A stretch of DNA of 35,410 bases from contig DAHWKF010000096.1 of the NCBI GenBank assembly GCA_027343785.1, positions 1 through 35,410 of the forward strand. Reading direction: 5' to 3'. A model generated the notes under the pieces. The model made no database searches. It saw only the letters and a list, made by a program, of their open reading frames with translations, and was not told where the DNA came from. A program made the position numbers and the translations under genes. Shown here piece after piece: positions 23,177 through 32,044 of this stretch. Every line of letters begins with the position of its first letter. Position 1 is the stretch's first letter. The DNA is from Leptospirillum sp. (GTDB lineage Bacteria > Nitrospirota > Leptospirillia > Leptospirillales > Leptospirillaceae).

Positions 23177-24217
23177 TCAGCCGTCCGAAGAGACGATCCT
23201 CTCCGCGATCTGGACGGCGTTCAGGGCCGCTCCCTTCCTCAGATTGTCCCCGACAATCCAGAGATTGAGGCCATGTTCGACGGAGTCGTCCTCCCGAATC
23301 CTTCCGACGTACACATCGTCCTGTCCGGCCACTTCCCGGGGAACCGGATACAGATTCCGGGACGGGTCGTCGAAAACTTTGACACCAGGAGATTTGGCCA
23401 GAAGCGCCCGGGCCTCATCCGCGGAAAGAGGGCGCTCGAATTCGATGGAAACCGATTCGGAGTGTCCAACCAGCACAGGCACCCGGACAGTCGTGGCGCT
23501 CACCCGCAAATCCGGAATTCCCAAAATCTTCCGGGTTTCCATCTTCATTTTTTCTTCTTCCTTGGTCGAGCCGCCGGGCAAAAACCGGTCAATCTGGGGG
23601 ATGACGTTAAAGGCGATCTGATAAGGCTTGTACACCTCAGGCTCGATATCTCCGACCCGTCCGTTCAGAATCAGCGCAACCTGGGAGGACAGCTCGTCCA
23701 TGGCTTTTTTTCCGGTTCCGGAAACCGACTGATACGTCGATACCACAATCCGCCGGACTCCGGCGCGGTCGATCAGCGGTTTCAAAACAACCACCATCTG
23801 GATGGTCGCGCAGTTGGGGTTGGCCACAAGGGCCGGGCCCACCTTTTTCGGCAACGCTTCCGGATTCACTTCAGGCACCACAAGGGGAATCTCCCGAACC
23901 ATCCGGAAAGCCGAACTGTTGTCGATCACCAGCGTTCCCTGACGGACGAGTCCGGGAGACAAGGCCTCGCTGACTCCGCTACCCGCCGAAAACAGGGCGA
24001 TGTCCATCCCGTCGGCCTCCCGGGGATCTTTCAGGAATCGTACGACATGCTGTTCTCCCCTGAAGGAAATGCGCTCACCCGCAGAGCGCTCCGAGGCGAA
24101 AAGGTGGAGCGAGGAGACGGGAAAATTCCTCTCCTCCAGTACCGACACCATTTCCCTTCCCACAGCGCCGGTCGCCCCGACGACCGCGACCCGATAACCT
24201 TTTCCGCCTTTTGACAT
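23177..24217 (-). CDS. asd: Aspartate-semialdehyde dehydrogenase
   Basis: Reduces aspartyl phosphate to aspartate semialdehyde with NADPH, feeding lysine, threonine, methionine and diaminopimelate synthesis. The 346-residue protein has the NADP-binding GATGAVG at 14-20, the catalytic cysteine Cys136 in ANPNCATIQ, and the PQIDRFLPGGSTKEEEKM region (about 220-237) that includes substrate-binding residues. The ATG at 24217 lies behind an AGGAAGGG site. It is 12 bases after leuB and 17 bases before nadA in the minus-strand operon. Confidence 0.95.
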   Translation of the reverse strand: MSKGGKGYRVAVVGATGAVGREMVSVLEERNFPVSSLHLFASERSAGERISFRGEQHVVRFLKDPREADGMDIALFSAGSGVSEALSPGLVRQGTLVIDNSSAFRMVREIPLVVPEVNPEALPKKVGPALVANPNCATIQMVVVLKPLIDRAGVRRIVVSTYQSVSGTGKKAMDELSSQVALILNGRVGDIEPEVYKPYQIAFNVIPQIDRFLPGGSTKEEEKMKMETRKILGIPDLRVSATTVRVPVLVGHSESVSIEFERPLSADEARALLAKSPGVKVFDDPSRNLYPVPREVAGQDDVYVGRIREDDSVEHGLNLWIVGDNLRKGAALNAVQIAERIVSSDG

Positions 24218-24229
24218 CCAGCCCTTCCT

Positions 24230-25324
24230 TTACGATTTCGACAAAGCGGAAAACACCCGTTCGCCCATCTCCCGGGTGCCCACAATCTTTTTTGTTCCCT
24301 TTCCCTGGATATCCACGGTTCTGACACCATCCTTCAGGACGGTCCGGGCCGCGCTCTCGATGTTTTCCGCCAGATCTTCCCGATCCAGGGAATAGCGGAA
24401 AAGGAGTGCCAGGGAGAGGATCATGGCCAGAGGATTGGCCATATCCTTTCCGGCGATATCCGGAGCGCTGCCGTGGATGGGTTCATAAAGACCGGTTTTT
24501 CCCCCGATGGAGGCGGACGCCAGCATGCCGATCGATCCGGTCAACTGGGCGGCCTCGTCGGACAGAATATCTCCGAAAAGGTTTCCCGTGACGAGAACAT
24601 CGAACTGTTTCGGGTTTCTGACCAGCTGCATGGCCGCATTGTCCACATACATATGGGAAAGCTCCACGTCGGGGTAATCCTTGTGCACCGAGACCGCGAC
24701 CTCTCTCCAGAGGGCGGAGGATTCCAGGACGTTGGCCTTGTCCACAGACGTCACCCGCTTGCGACGTTTCCTCGCCAGGTCAAAGGCGACGCGCAAGATG
24801 CGGACAATTTCCGGTTCGGTGTAGGTTTCCGTATTGACCCCGCGACGAACGCCCGATTCTTCAAAAATGCCCCGCGGTTTTCCGAAGTAGATGCCACCGG
24901 TCAGCTCCCGGACCACGATCAGGTCGAGGTCCGAAATCACCTCCGGCTTGAGGGTGGAAGAGGCGGCAAGTTCGGGAAAGAGGCGGGCCGGGCGCAGGTT
25001 GGCGAAAACGCCGAGATGTTCCCTGATACCTAGGAGCGCCCTTTCCGGACGTTTATCGTAGGGAAGGGTGTCGTATTTTGGTCCTCCGACCGCTCCGAGG
25101 AGAACGGCGTCGGATCGGTCAGCCTTTTCAAGCGTTTCCGGAGGCAGAGGGTAACCCGTTCTGTCCGTGGCGATGCCGCCGATCAGTCCTTCTTCCCATT
25201 CCAGAGCGATCTGTCCGGTTTTCACGATATGCTCCAGAATCTTCATGACGGGAGCAAAAACTTCCGGGCCGATCCCGTCCCCGGGCAACAGGAGGATTTT
25301 CTTTTTCCGATCTTTCGAATTCAT
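24230..25324 (-). CDS. leuB: 3-isopropylmalate dehydrogenase
   Basis: Oxidatively decarboxylates 3-isopropylmalate in leucine synthesis. The 364-residue protein starts with ILLLPGDGIGPEV (10-22), and has LLGAVGGPKYD (about 75-85), the RELTGGIYFGKPRG block (about 138-151) with substrate-binding arginine, and the Mg-binding region FGDILSDEAAQLTGSIGMLA (about 246-265). The NAD-binding signature PIHGSAPDIAGKDMANP is near 279-295. The start is the ATG at 25324, behind AAAGGA; the frame is open upstream to 25438 but that sequence is not LeuB-like. It follows leuA by 28 bases. LeuC and LeuD are not in the window. Confidence 0.96.
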   Translation of the reverse strand: MNSKDRKKKILLLPGDGIGPEVFAPVMKILEHIVKTGQIALEWEEGLIGGIATDRTGYPLPPETLEKADRSDAVLLGAVGGPKYDTLPYDKRPERALLGIREHLGVFANLRPARLFPELAASSTLKPEVISDLDLIVVRELTGGIYFGKPRGIFEESGVRRGVNTETYTEPEIVRILRVAFDLARKRRKRVTSVDKANVLESSALWREVAVSVHKDYPDVELSHMYVDNAAMQLVRNPKQFDVLVTGNLFGDILSDEAAQLTGSIGMLASASIGGKTGLYEPIHGSAPDIAGKDMANPLAMILSLALLFRYSLDREDLAENIESAARTVLKDGVRTVDIQGKGTKKIVGTREMGERVFSALSKS

Positions 25325-25352
25325 TCTCGTCCTTTCAAACAATCCGAGGCCA

Positions 25353-26951
25353 TCAGGGCGATCCCTGAATCCTTGCGTCCTGAACCTGGTCCGGGGTTTC
25401 TGCGGACAGTCTCCCGGCCTTGTTTTTTTTCCTTTCAAGCCTGTTCAGCGCTGCCAGATAAGCTTTGGCCGATGCGACCAGGATATCGGTATCCGCCCCC
25501 TGTCCGATCGCCAGGAGGCCGTTCTCTTCCAAACGGACCGTAACTTCTCCCAGTGCGTCGGTCCCGCCGGTTATGGCCTTCACCGAATACGAGACCAGGC
25601 GCGCGTCGGCGCCCGTCATTTTCGAGACGGTCCGGTAGATGGCATCGACCGGACCATCCCCCAGACCCGCCATCCGGTGTTCGACGCCGTCCCGTTCCAT
25701 GACCACCGTCGCCGTGGGAGGTATCTCCGTCCCCCCGCTGACGTGAAGACGTTTCAGGACAAACCGGTCTTTGGCCTGGGACTCTTCCTCGGAAAGGAGG
25801 ACTTCCAGATCTTCTTCATACAGCTCTTTTTTCTGGTCTGCCAGTTTTTTGAAACGGGCGAAAACCCGGTCCAGTTCTTCCGCGTCCAGCGGGTAGCCCA
25901 TTTGGTCCAGGCGGTCCTTGAGGGCGTGCCTTCCGGAATGTTTTCCCAGAACAAGCCGTCCTCCGGAGACGCCGACCTTCTCGGGCGCCAGGATTTCATA
26001 GGTATCCTTGTCTTTCAGGAGTCCGTCCTGGTGGATCCCCGACTCGTGTGCAAAAGCGTTTTCCCCGACAATCGCCTTGTTGGGCTGGACAACCATTCCC
26101 GTGACGGAAGAAACAAGGCGGCTGGTCCTGTAAAACTCCTCCGAGCGGATCCGTGTGTCCAGGTTGAACCACGACTTTCGGACCCGAAGGGCCATGACGA
26201 CCTCTTCCATCGCCGCGTTTCCCGCCCGTTCACCGATCCCGTTGACGGTGCACTCCACCTGTCTCGCGCCGGCTTCCAGGGCCGCCAGGGAGTTGGCGAC
26301 AGACAGTCCGAGATCATCGTGGCAATGGCAGGAAAATACAACCCCTTTTGCGCCCGGAACCGTTTCGATCAGAAACGAAAACAGATCCTTGACACCCTCG
26401 GGAACGGCATAACCCACCGTGTCCGGAATATTGATCGTTCCGGCGCCGGCTTCGATCGCCGCCCGTACCGCCTGCGCCAGAAAAGTCCTGTCGCTCCGGA
26501 AGGCATCTTCCGCCGAAAACTCCACATCGGAGACTTTCTTTCTGGCAAGGGATACCGATCGTCCGATCGCCCGAAGAACCTCTTCCGGACCCATCTTGAG
26601 CTTTTTTGCCATATGGATCGGGCTGGTCGCGATAAATGTGTGGATCCTCGGAGAGCGGGCGTTCTCGACGGAACGGGCCGCTTCCAGAATATCCTTCTCG
26701 ACCGATCGGGCGAGAGCGCAAATGACAGGTGAATCCGGCAGATTTCCGACGTCGGAGGCGATTTCCCAGACCGCTTCAAAATCGTCCGGAGAAGCGACGG
26801 GAAAGCCGGCCTCGATGACATCGACATTCAGTCGGGCCAATTGTCGGGCGACCTGCAGTTTCTCCTCCCGTTGCATGGACGCTCCCGGGCTTTGCTCCCC
26901 GTCCCGAAGCGTCGTGTCGAATATCTTGACCATGCCGATCTTTTCAGACAT
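25353..26951 (-). CDS. leuA: 2-isopropylmalate synthase
   Basis: First committed step of leucine synthesis: acetyl-CoA plus 2-oxoisovalerate to 2-isopropylmalate. The 532-residue protein carries FDTTLRDGEQSPGASM (11-26), and the metal-binding CHCHDDLGLSVANSLAA block near 208-224, followed by VECTVNGIGERAGNAAMEE. The catalytic barrel is followed by the linker and a C-terminal regulatory domain from about residue 395, the region through which leucine usually exerts feedback inhibition. Length fits the LeuA type 1 family rather than homocitrate or citramalate synthases. The ATG follows a GGAGAGG site; pssA ends 42 bases upstream. Confidence 0.95.
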   Translation of the reverse strand: MSEKIGMVKIFDTTLRDGEQSPGASMQREEKLQVARQLARLNVDVIEAGFPVASPDDFEAVWEIASDVGNLPDSPVICALARSVEKDILEAARSVENARSPRIHTFIATSPIHMAKKLKMGPEEVLRAIGRSVSLARKKVSDVEFSAEDAFRSDRTFLAQAVRAAIEAGAGTINIPDTVGYAVPEGVKDLFSFLIETVPGAKGVVFSCHCHDDLGLSVANSLAALEAGARQVECTVNGIGERAGNAAMEEVVMALRVRKSWFNLDTRIRSEEFYRTSRLVSSVTGMVVQPNKAIVGENAFAHESGIHQDGLLKDKDTYEILAPEKVGVSGGRLVLGKHSGRHALKDRLDQMGYPLDAEELDRVFARFKKLADQKKELYEEDLEVLLSEEESQAKDRFVLKRLHVSGGTEIPPTATVVMERDGVEHRMAGLGDGPVDAIYRTVSKMTGADARLVSYSVKAITGGTDALGEVTVRLEENGLLAIGQGADTDILVASAKAYLAALNRLERKKNKAGRLSAETPDQVQDARIQGSP

Positions 26952-26993
26952 GCACCTCTCCTTTCAATCCCTGGAGCAACGTCATCGCCCTTC

Positions 26994-27830
26994 TCAGGAC
27001 TTGCGTCGCCTCAACCCTCTGATGTGGGAGAACCGCGAAGGGGACATATCCCTTGTCGATGGCTCCGGATCAAGTTTCTGCGGTTTTTTGACGATGTAGC
27101 GGAAGAGGATAAACTCGGCAGGACCGGACAGGGCGTAGACGAAAATACCCACAAACAAGGCCTGCCGGGGATAAAGAACAAACAAAAGGGCCACCAGGAG
27201 AACCGAAACAAACGTGTGAAGGGGTCTTTTCAGGAACCTTATCTCCTTGAAACTCCTGTACAGGACCGGGCTGACCATCAGAATGGCGACAAAATAAGTG
27301 GACCCGAGGAAGAATCCCCCCGACAGCGGAATAAACATCGAGATCGGACCATTTTTGGCCAGTTCCGCGGAAACCAGGAAGAGGGCGCCCGCCGGGATCG
27401 GGAGTCCCACAAAATAACGGCTGGAAACCTTGGTGGTGATAACGTTGAATCGCGCCAGCCGAAGGGCCCCGCACGCCGCGAACAGAAAGGCTGCCAGAAG
27501 GCCCAGCCTGTGGTAGGACGAGAGGTCGGAGTTATAGACCAGCAAAGCAGGAGCAACACCGAACGAGATCAAATCCGCGAGGCTGTCGTACTCCACCCCA
27601 AACTGGCTCGTCGCTCGCGCCAGCCGGGCCACCTTTCCATCCAGGTTGTCGAAAACAGCGGCAATCAGTATGGAGTAGGCCGCCTTGAGAAAATCGTGGT
27701 GGAATCCCTGGATGATCGCCAGGAATCCAAAAAAAAGATTCCCGGTCGTAAAGAGGTTGGGGAGAATGTAGATCCCCCGCGAACGGGGCAATGTTCCATC
27801 AGGCTCGTTGTTCAGACGGTAGTGATCCAA
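26994..27830 (-). CDS. pssA: CDP-diacylglycerol-serine O-phosphatidyltransferase
   Basis: Integral membrane enzyme that makes phosphatidylserine from CDP-diacylglycerol and serine, the step before Psd. The CDP-alcohol phosphotransferase signature DGxxARx8GxxxDxxxD is complete: D64-G65, A68-R69, G78, D82 and D86. About seven to eight hydrophobic segments are seen across 278 residues, and the C-terminal tail (about 250-278) is basic and hydrophilic. The start is a TTG at 27830 with a GGGGGAG site upstream. It overlaps psd by 32 bases, so the two enzymes of phosphatidylethanolamine synthesis are tightly coupled, inside an amino-acid operon. Confidence 0.92.
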   Translation of the reverse strand: MDHYRLNNEPDGTLPRSRGIYILPNLFTTGNLFFGFLAIIQGFHHDFLKAAYSILIAAVFDNLDGKVARLARATSQFGVEYDSLADLISFGVAPALLVYNSDLSSYHRLGLLAAFLFAACGALRLARFNVITTKVSSRYFVGLPIPAGALFLVSAELAKNGPISMFIPLSGGFFLGSTYFVAILMVSPVLYRSFKEIRFLKRPLHTFVSVLLVALLFVLYPRQALFVGIFVYALSGPAEFILFRYIVKKPQKLDPEPSTRDMSPSRFSHIRGLRRRKS

Positions 27831-28452
27831 GGATCGATTCTCCCCCTTTTACCCTGTCGCCCATACGGACCGACAAAACCGTTTCTTCCGGCAGATCGAG
27901 GTCCACACGGGATCCAAACCGGATCAAGCCGAAGATCGTTCCGGCCTTCAACCGGTCGGACACTTCAGCGTAACAGACAATCCGTCTGGCAACCAGACCG
28001 GCAACCTGGGTCATGGCCACCTCCCGGCCGTTGTCCGTTTCCAGGACGAGCGTGTTTCGCTCATTGTGTTCGGACGCCTTGTCGAGATCCGCGTTCAGGA
28101 ACTTCCCCGGAATGTAGGAGATTTTTCTGACCACTCCCGTGACCGGGACACGATTCAGATGAACGTCGAAGACATTCATGAAAATGGAGACTTTCCAACG
28201 ACCCGTGTCGGGATCTTTCCGGGCTTTCACGATTTTCCCGTCTGCGGGAGCGACAACGACACCGTCTCCCGACGGGACCGTCCTGCCAGGATTGCGGAAG
28301 AAATTCAGGACAAACAGAGGAAAAAGGACCGCAACCCAGCCCCATGCCCCGAGAAAATAGAGACACAGGATAAAAACAATCAAGGCCAGAGCGATAAAAG
28401 GAACTCCCTCCCGGGCGACGGGAGTCCTGAAATGATTTTCGGAGATCCGCAT
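27799..28452 (-). CDS. psd: Phosphatidylserine decarboxylase proenzyme (short, Psd-A type)
   Basis: Decarboxylates phosphatidylserine to phosphatidylethanolamine. The 217-residue reading has the length of the short Psd-A class. Hydrophobic membrane-anchoring segments lie at about 17-34 and 38-52. FMNVFDVHLNRVPVTG is at 91-106, and the self-cleavage site is RFGSRVD, where Ser181 after Gly180 would become the pyruvoyl group of the alpha chain. The start at ATG 28452 is chosen because it follows the ilvC stop by 11 bases; an ATG at 28506 would overlap ilvC by 43 bases and give an unusual N-terminus. The ribosome binding site is weak, consistent with coupling to ilvC. Confidence 0.92.
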   Translation of the reverse strand: MRISENHFRTPVAREGVPFIALALIVFILCLYFLGAWGWVAVLFPLFVLNFFRNPGRTVPSGDGVVVAPADGKIVKARKDPDTGRWKVSIFMNVFDVHLNRVPVTGVVRKISYIPGKFLNADLDKASEHNERNTLVLETDNGREVAMTQVAGLVARRIVCYAEVSDRLKAGTIFGLIRFGSRVDLDLPEETVLSVRMGDRVKGGESILGSLPSEQRA

Positions 28453-28463
28453 ATGGGCCGGAA

Positions 28464-29483
28464 TCAGTTCTTGGTCTGATCCACGAGGCGGGATTTGGAA
28501 ATCCATGGCATCATGGAACGGATCTCTTGTCCTACCTTTTCGATAGGATGGTCCTGACCCTGTTTTTCAAGGGCCTGAAAAACAGGCTTTCCGGCCCGAT
28601 TTTCCAGTATAAACTCTTTCGCAAAGGAACCGGACTGTATTTCATGAAGGATTTTTTTCATCTCCTTACGGGTTTCTTCGGTGATGATTCGCGGCCCTCT
28701 GGTCAGGTCTCCATATTCCGCCGTGTTGCTGATGGAATAACGCATGTTCGAAATACCGCCCTCATAAATCAGGTCAACGATCAGCTTGACCTCGTGGAGG
28801 CATTCGAAATAAGCCATTTCCGGAGCGTAACCCGCTTCGATGAGTGTTTCAAATCCGGCTGATATCAGCGCCGTGAGACCACCGCACAAAACCACCTGCT
28901 CGCCGAAAAGATCCGTTTCCGTTTCTTCCCGGAAAGAGGTTTCAAAAATTCCCGGACGTCCTCCACCGATGGCCGCGGCATAGCTGAGAGCCAATTCCTT
29001 CGCGATTCCAGAAGCGTCCTGGGCGACAGCCACAAGTGCGGGCACACCGGAACCCTTCTGGTATTCCGAACGGACCAGATGGCCGGGACCCTTGGGAGCG
29101 GCGAGAAAAACGTCCACATCTGCCGGAGGCTTGATCTGTCCGAAATGAATATTGAAACCGTGTCCGAACGCCAGAGCCATTTCGGGTCTCAGGTGGGGGG
29201 CGATCTCTGCTTTGTAGACATCCGCCTGCAACTCGTCCGGCAGAAGGATCATCACGACATCACTTTTCTGGACGGCTTCAGATACGGGTACCGGAGAAAA
29301 ACCAAAGGCGGCAGCCTTGTTCCAGGACGATCCCGGACGAAGGCCCACGATCACTTGGACGCCGCTTTCCTTGAGATTCAGCGCGTGCGCATGGCCCTGG
29401 CTTCCGAATCCGATGATGGCGACCCGCCTTTTGCGGATAATGTCCAGATTGAGATCCGATTCGTAGTAGATCCTTTTTTTCAA
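28464..29483 (-). CDS. ilvC: Ketol-acid reductoisomerase
   Basis: Isomerises and reduces acetolactate or acetohydroxybutyrate in valine, leucine and isoleucine synthesis. The 339-residue size is that of class I enzymes. AIIGFGSQGHAHALNL (23-38) is the dinucleotide-binding turn, and the cofactor loop reads GLRPGSSWNKA. The C-terminal helical domain contains DLFGEQVVLCGG (about 191-202) and EMAYFECLHEVKLIVDLIYE (about 222-241), which supply the metal-binding acidic residues. The start is a TTG at 29483 preceded by AGGAGAA. It lies 62 bases after ilvN. Confidence 0.95.
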   Translation of the reverse strand: MKKRIYYESDLNLDIIRKRRVAIIGFGSQGHAHALNLKESGVQVIVGLRPGSSWNKAAAFGFSPVPVSEAVQKSDVVMILLPDELQADVYKAEIAPHLRPEMALAFGHGFNIHFGQIKPPADVDVFLAAPKGPGHLVRSEYQKGSGVPALVAVAQDASGIAKELALSYAAAIGGGRPGIFETSFREETETDLFGEQVVLCGGLTALISAGFETLIEAGYAPEMAYFECLHEVKLIVDLIYEGGISNMRYSISNTAEYGDLTRGPRIITEETRKEMKKILHEIQSGSFAKEFILENRAGKPVFQALEKQGQDHPIEKVGQEIRSMMPWISKSRLVDQTKN

Positions 29484-29545
29484 GAACGTTCTCCTGTATG
29501 AGATGATTGTGACGACCCTATTCTTCAGGTCGAAAAGATCTTCGT

Positions 29546-30118
29546 CTAGCGGTGGAAGGTCATGTCCCCTTCCGCAAGCCGCGTCATACCCCGGGAACTC
29601 TGTTTTTGGTCTTCCCGGGGAATCGCGACTTTTCCGGTGCGGATCACTTCCTTGATTCCCAAAGGCTTGAGAAAATTCAGGATGGCTTCGATCTTGTCTT
29701 CGTCGCCTGTGACCTCGATTGTGTAAGTCGACGGAGACGAATCGATGATGCGGGCCCGGAAAATTTCGGCAATCCGGAAGGCTTCTTCCCGGTCTCCCGG
29801 ACGGGAATTCGTATTGACGCGGATCAGGAGGGTTTCCCGGGTCAAAAAAGAAAACTCCGACAGGTTGATCACCTTGATGACATCGATGAGCTTGTTGAGT
29901 TGCTTGATAATCTGTTCCACGACGTGGTCGTCGCCCTGTGTCTCGATCGTCATCTGGGAAACGCTCGTATCCAGTCCGGGAGCGACGGAAAGGCTGTCTA
30001 TGTTGAAGCCGCGGGCACTGAAAAGTCCCGCGACCCTTGACAATACGCCAAAACGGTTTTCCACGATGACCTGGATATAATGCTTTCTGGATTCGGACAC
30101 GGGATTCTCCGGGCTCAT
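29546..30118 (-). CDS. ilvN: Acetolactate synthase small (regulatory) subunit
   Basis: Regulatory partner of IlvB, stimulating activity and giving valine feedback sensitivity. The 190-residue protein begins with an ACT domain (VIVENRFGVLSRVAGLFSAR about 17-36, then FNIDSLSVAPGLDTSVSQM), followed by the second ferredoxin-like domain (ETLLIRVNTNSRPGDREEAF) and a C-terminal tail of about 20 residues (KQSSRGMTRLAEGDMTFHR) a little longer than the minimal family size. The ATG overlaps the ilvB stop by ATGA, so subunit production is coupled. Confidence 0.95.
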   Translation of the reverse strand: MSPENPVSESRKHYIQVIVENRFGVLSRVAGLFSARGFNIDSLSVAPGLDTSVSQMTIETQGDDHVVEQIIKQLNKLIDVIKVINLSEFSFLTRETLLIRVNTNSRPGDREEAFRIAEIFRARIIDSSPSTYTIEVTGDEDKIEAILNFLKPLGIKEVIRTGKVAIPREDQKQSSRGMTRLAEGDMTFHR

Positions 30119-31860
30119 GCAGTCAGTATCGAATCACGTTTTTTGGGGTCATCCTTTTCGCCTGGAGACTCGAAGATCATCTCGATGTTGGAGCCGCCGG
30201 CCGGAACCATCGGAAAGACGTTTTCTTCCGGATCCACCTGGAATTCCATCAGGACAGGTCCCCGTCTTGAGAATCCGTCCAGAATGACATCTTCCACCTG
30301 TTCGGGCCGTGTCGCACGCATCCCGACCATTCCGAAGGCTTCCGCCAGTTTGACAAAATCCGGTGACTGGCCGATGAACGATGAAGAATAGCGGCTTCCG
30401 TAAAAAAACTCCTGCCACTGGCGGACCATTCCGAGATACTGGTTGTTCAGGATGACGATTTTGACCGGAAGGTCGAGAGAAACGACCGTCGCCATCTCCT
30501 GAATGTTCATCAGAAAGCTTCCTTCACCGGTGATGGCGATGACACGTTTCCCCGGATGGGCTTTCTGGGCTCCGATGGCCGCCGGAAAACCATAACCCAT
30601 GGTCCCGAGGCCTCCCGAAGTCAGCCATGTGTTGGGCTTGATGAATTTGAAAAACTGCGCTGTCCACATCTGGTGCTGTCCGACATCCGTGGATATGATG
30701 CAGTCCCCCTGGGTGAACTGGTAGATTTTTTCGATAACGTGCTGCGGTTTGATGACGTCCTTGTCCATCGTGTAGCAGAGCGGATGTTCCTTTTCCCATT
30801 CGGCGATCTGTTCGATCCAGGGCTGATAATGCCGAAACGCGTCCTCTCCGGCGGAAATCTCCCGAAGTTCCTCGATCAGGTCTTTCAGAATGACACGCGC
30901 GTCACCGACGATAGGGATTTCTACGTGAAAGTTTTTCCGGATGGAGGTGGGATCGATATCGATGTGGATCACTTTGGAGTGCGGGGAGAACTCCGCGATT
31001 TTCCCTGTCACGCGATCGTCGAATCGGACGCCGACTGCGATCAGGACATCCGCGTCATGAATCGCCATATTGGCGGCATACGTCCCGTGCATACCCAGCA
31101 TGCCCAGAAAACGCGGGTGGTTTCCCGGTATGGCGCCCAGACCCATGAGTGTCAGTGTCGTCGGAATACCCGTCAGCGTGACGAGTTCCAGAAGCTCCTT
31201 GTGCGCGGCCGAGGAGATGATTCCTCCACCCGCATACAAAACGGGCCTCCTGGATTTCAGGATCGTCTGGGCGGCTTTTCTGATCTGCCACCGGTTTCCC
31301 TGGATCGTGGGATTATAGCTTCGGATAGACACTGTTTCGGGATAGGAGAAATCTCCCTTTTCAACGATGATGTCTTTCGGAAAATCGATCAGTACCGGCC
31401 CCGGTCTTCCGGATTTCGCGATATAGAACGCTTCCTTTATGATTCTCGGGAGGTCGGAGATTTTCCTGACCAGGAAGTTATGTTTTGTACATGACCGGCT
31501 CATTCCGATAATGTCGGCTTCCTGAAAGGCGTCGTTCCCGATCATTTTTGTCGGGACCTGTCCGGTAATGATGACGAGGGGGATGGAGTCCATATTGGCA
31601 TCGGCGATGCCGGTGAGGGTATTCGTGGCTCCCGGTCCGGACGTGACGAGGACAACACCGACCGTATTGGTCGAACGGGCATATCCTTCGGCCGCATGGA
31701 CCGCACCCTGTTCGTGCCGGGTCAGGATGACCTGCAAAGAGGGATCCTTGTATAGCGCGTCAAAAACGGGAAGGACAACCCCTCCGGGGTACCCGAAGAT
31801 ATGGGTGACCTTTTCCCTTTTCAACGATTCAAGGAGCATTTCGGCTCCGCTCATTTTCAT
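30115..31860 (-). CDS. ilvB: Acetolactate synthase large (catalytic) subunit
   Basis: Thiamine-diphosphate enzyme that condenses two pyruvates, or pyruvate and 2-oxobutyrate, as the first common step of branched-chain amino acid synthesis. The 581-residue protein has the catalytic glutamate Glu50 in RHEQGAVHAAEGYAR, a central FAD-binding domain (GVRFDDRVTGK around 275-285), and the C-terminal ThDP domain. The ThDP/Mg motif reads GEGSF (445-449) instead of the usual GDGSF, a conservative but uncommon change; the paired asparagines (ILNN) follow as expected. The ATG at 31860 is behind GAGGAG. It is the first gene of the long minus-strand operon. Confidence 0.95.
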   Translation of the reverse strand: MKMSGAEMLLESLKREKVTHIFGYPGGVVLPVFDALYKDPSLQVILTRHEQGAVHAAEGYARSTNTVGVVLVTSGPGATNTLTGIADANMDSIPLVIITGQVPTKMIGNDAFQEADIIGMSRSCTKHNFLVRKISDLPRIIKEAFYIAKSGRPGPVLIDFPKDIIVEKGDFSYPETVSIRSYNPTIQGNRWQIRKAAQTILKSRRPVLYAGGGIISSAAHKELLELVTLTGIPTTLTLMGLGAIPGNHPRFLGMLGMHGTYAANMAIHDADVLIAVGVRFDDRVTGKIAEFSPHSKVIHIDIDPTSIRKNFHVEIPIVGDARVILKDLIEELREISAGEDAFRHYQPWIEQIAEWEKEHPLCYTMDKDVIKPQHVIEKIYQFTQGDCIISTDVGQHQMWTAQFFKFIKPNTWLTSGGLGTMGYGFPAAIGAQKAHPGKRVIAITGEGSFLMNIQEMATVVSLDLPVKIVILNNQYLGMVRQWQEFFYGSRYSSSFIGQSPDFVKLAEAFGMVGMRATRPEQVEDVILDGFSRRGPVLMEFQVDPEENVFPMVPAGGSNIEMIFESPGEKDDPKKRDSILTA

Positions 31861-31882
31861 GGAACTCTCCTCGGGAGATCAA

Positions 31883-31907
31883 ATACCCCCAAGTATGTTG
31901 GGTGTAT
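31883..31907 (-). promoter_or_regulatory. Leader hairpin before ilvB
   Basis: On the minus-strand transcript, ATACACCCAA and TTGGGGGTAT can pair over ten positions with one mismatch around a five-base loop. The hairpin ends about ten bases before the ilvB ribosome binding site, so it could affect translation initiation. There is no T-run and no leucine/valine-rich leader peptide, so it is not an ordinary amino-acid attenuator. Confidence 0.3.
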
Positions 31908-31963
31908 CCGGATATTTTTGATCCTGGTGAACGGGAATCTTCTGTTGTATGCCATAAACAATG

Positions 31964-31993
31964 ATTCTAGGACAGCCCTTTGGGGAGGGTCAA
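31964..31993 (-). promoter_or_regulatory. Sigma70-like promoter of the ilvB operon
   Basis: On the minus strand, TTGACC (31993-31988) and TAGAAT (31969-31964) are separated by 18 bases, giving a predicted leader of about 100 bases before ilvB. These hexamers match the consensus at five of six positions each, and no other promoter is needed for the tightly spaced downstream genes. Confidence 0.6.
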
Positions 31994-32044
31994 GTCGGAG
32001 TGGTTCCGGTGATTTGCGTCATCGAAGAGTGATTTGTGTCTGGT

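Noticed and set aside
22401..28130. Long plus-strand frames opposite nadA, asd, leuA and pssA (for example 22401-23621, 25167-26732, 26841-28130)
   Set aside because: All are shadows of well-supported minus-strand enzymes, with Arg/Gly/His-rich translations and no motifs.
31861..31993. T-box or peptide attenuator in the ilvB leader
   Set aside because: No T-box core sequence, no branched-chain-rich leader peptide and no terminator T-run; only a short hairpin is present.
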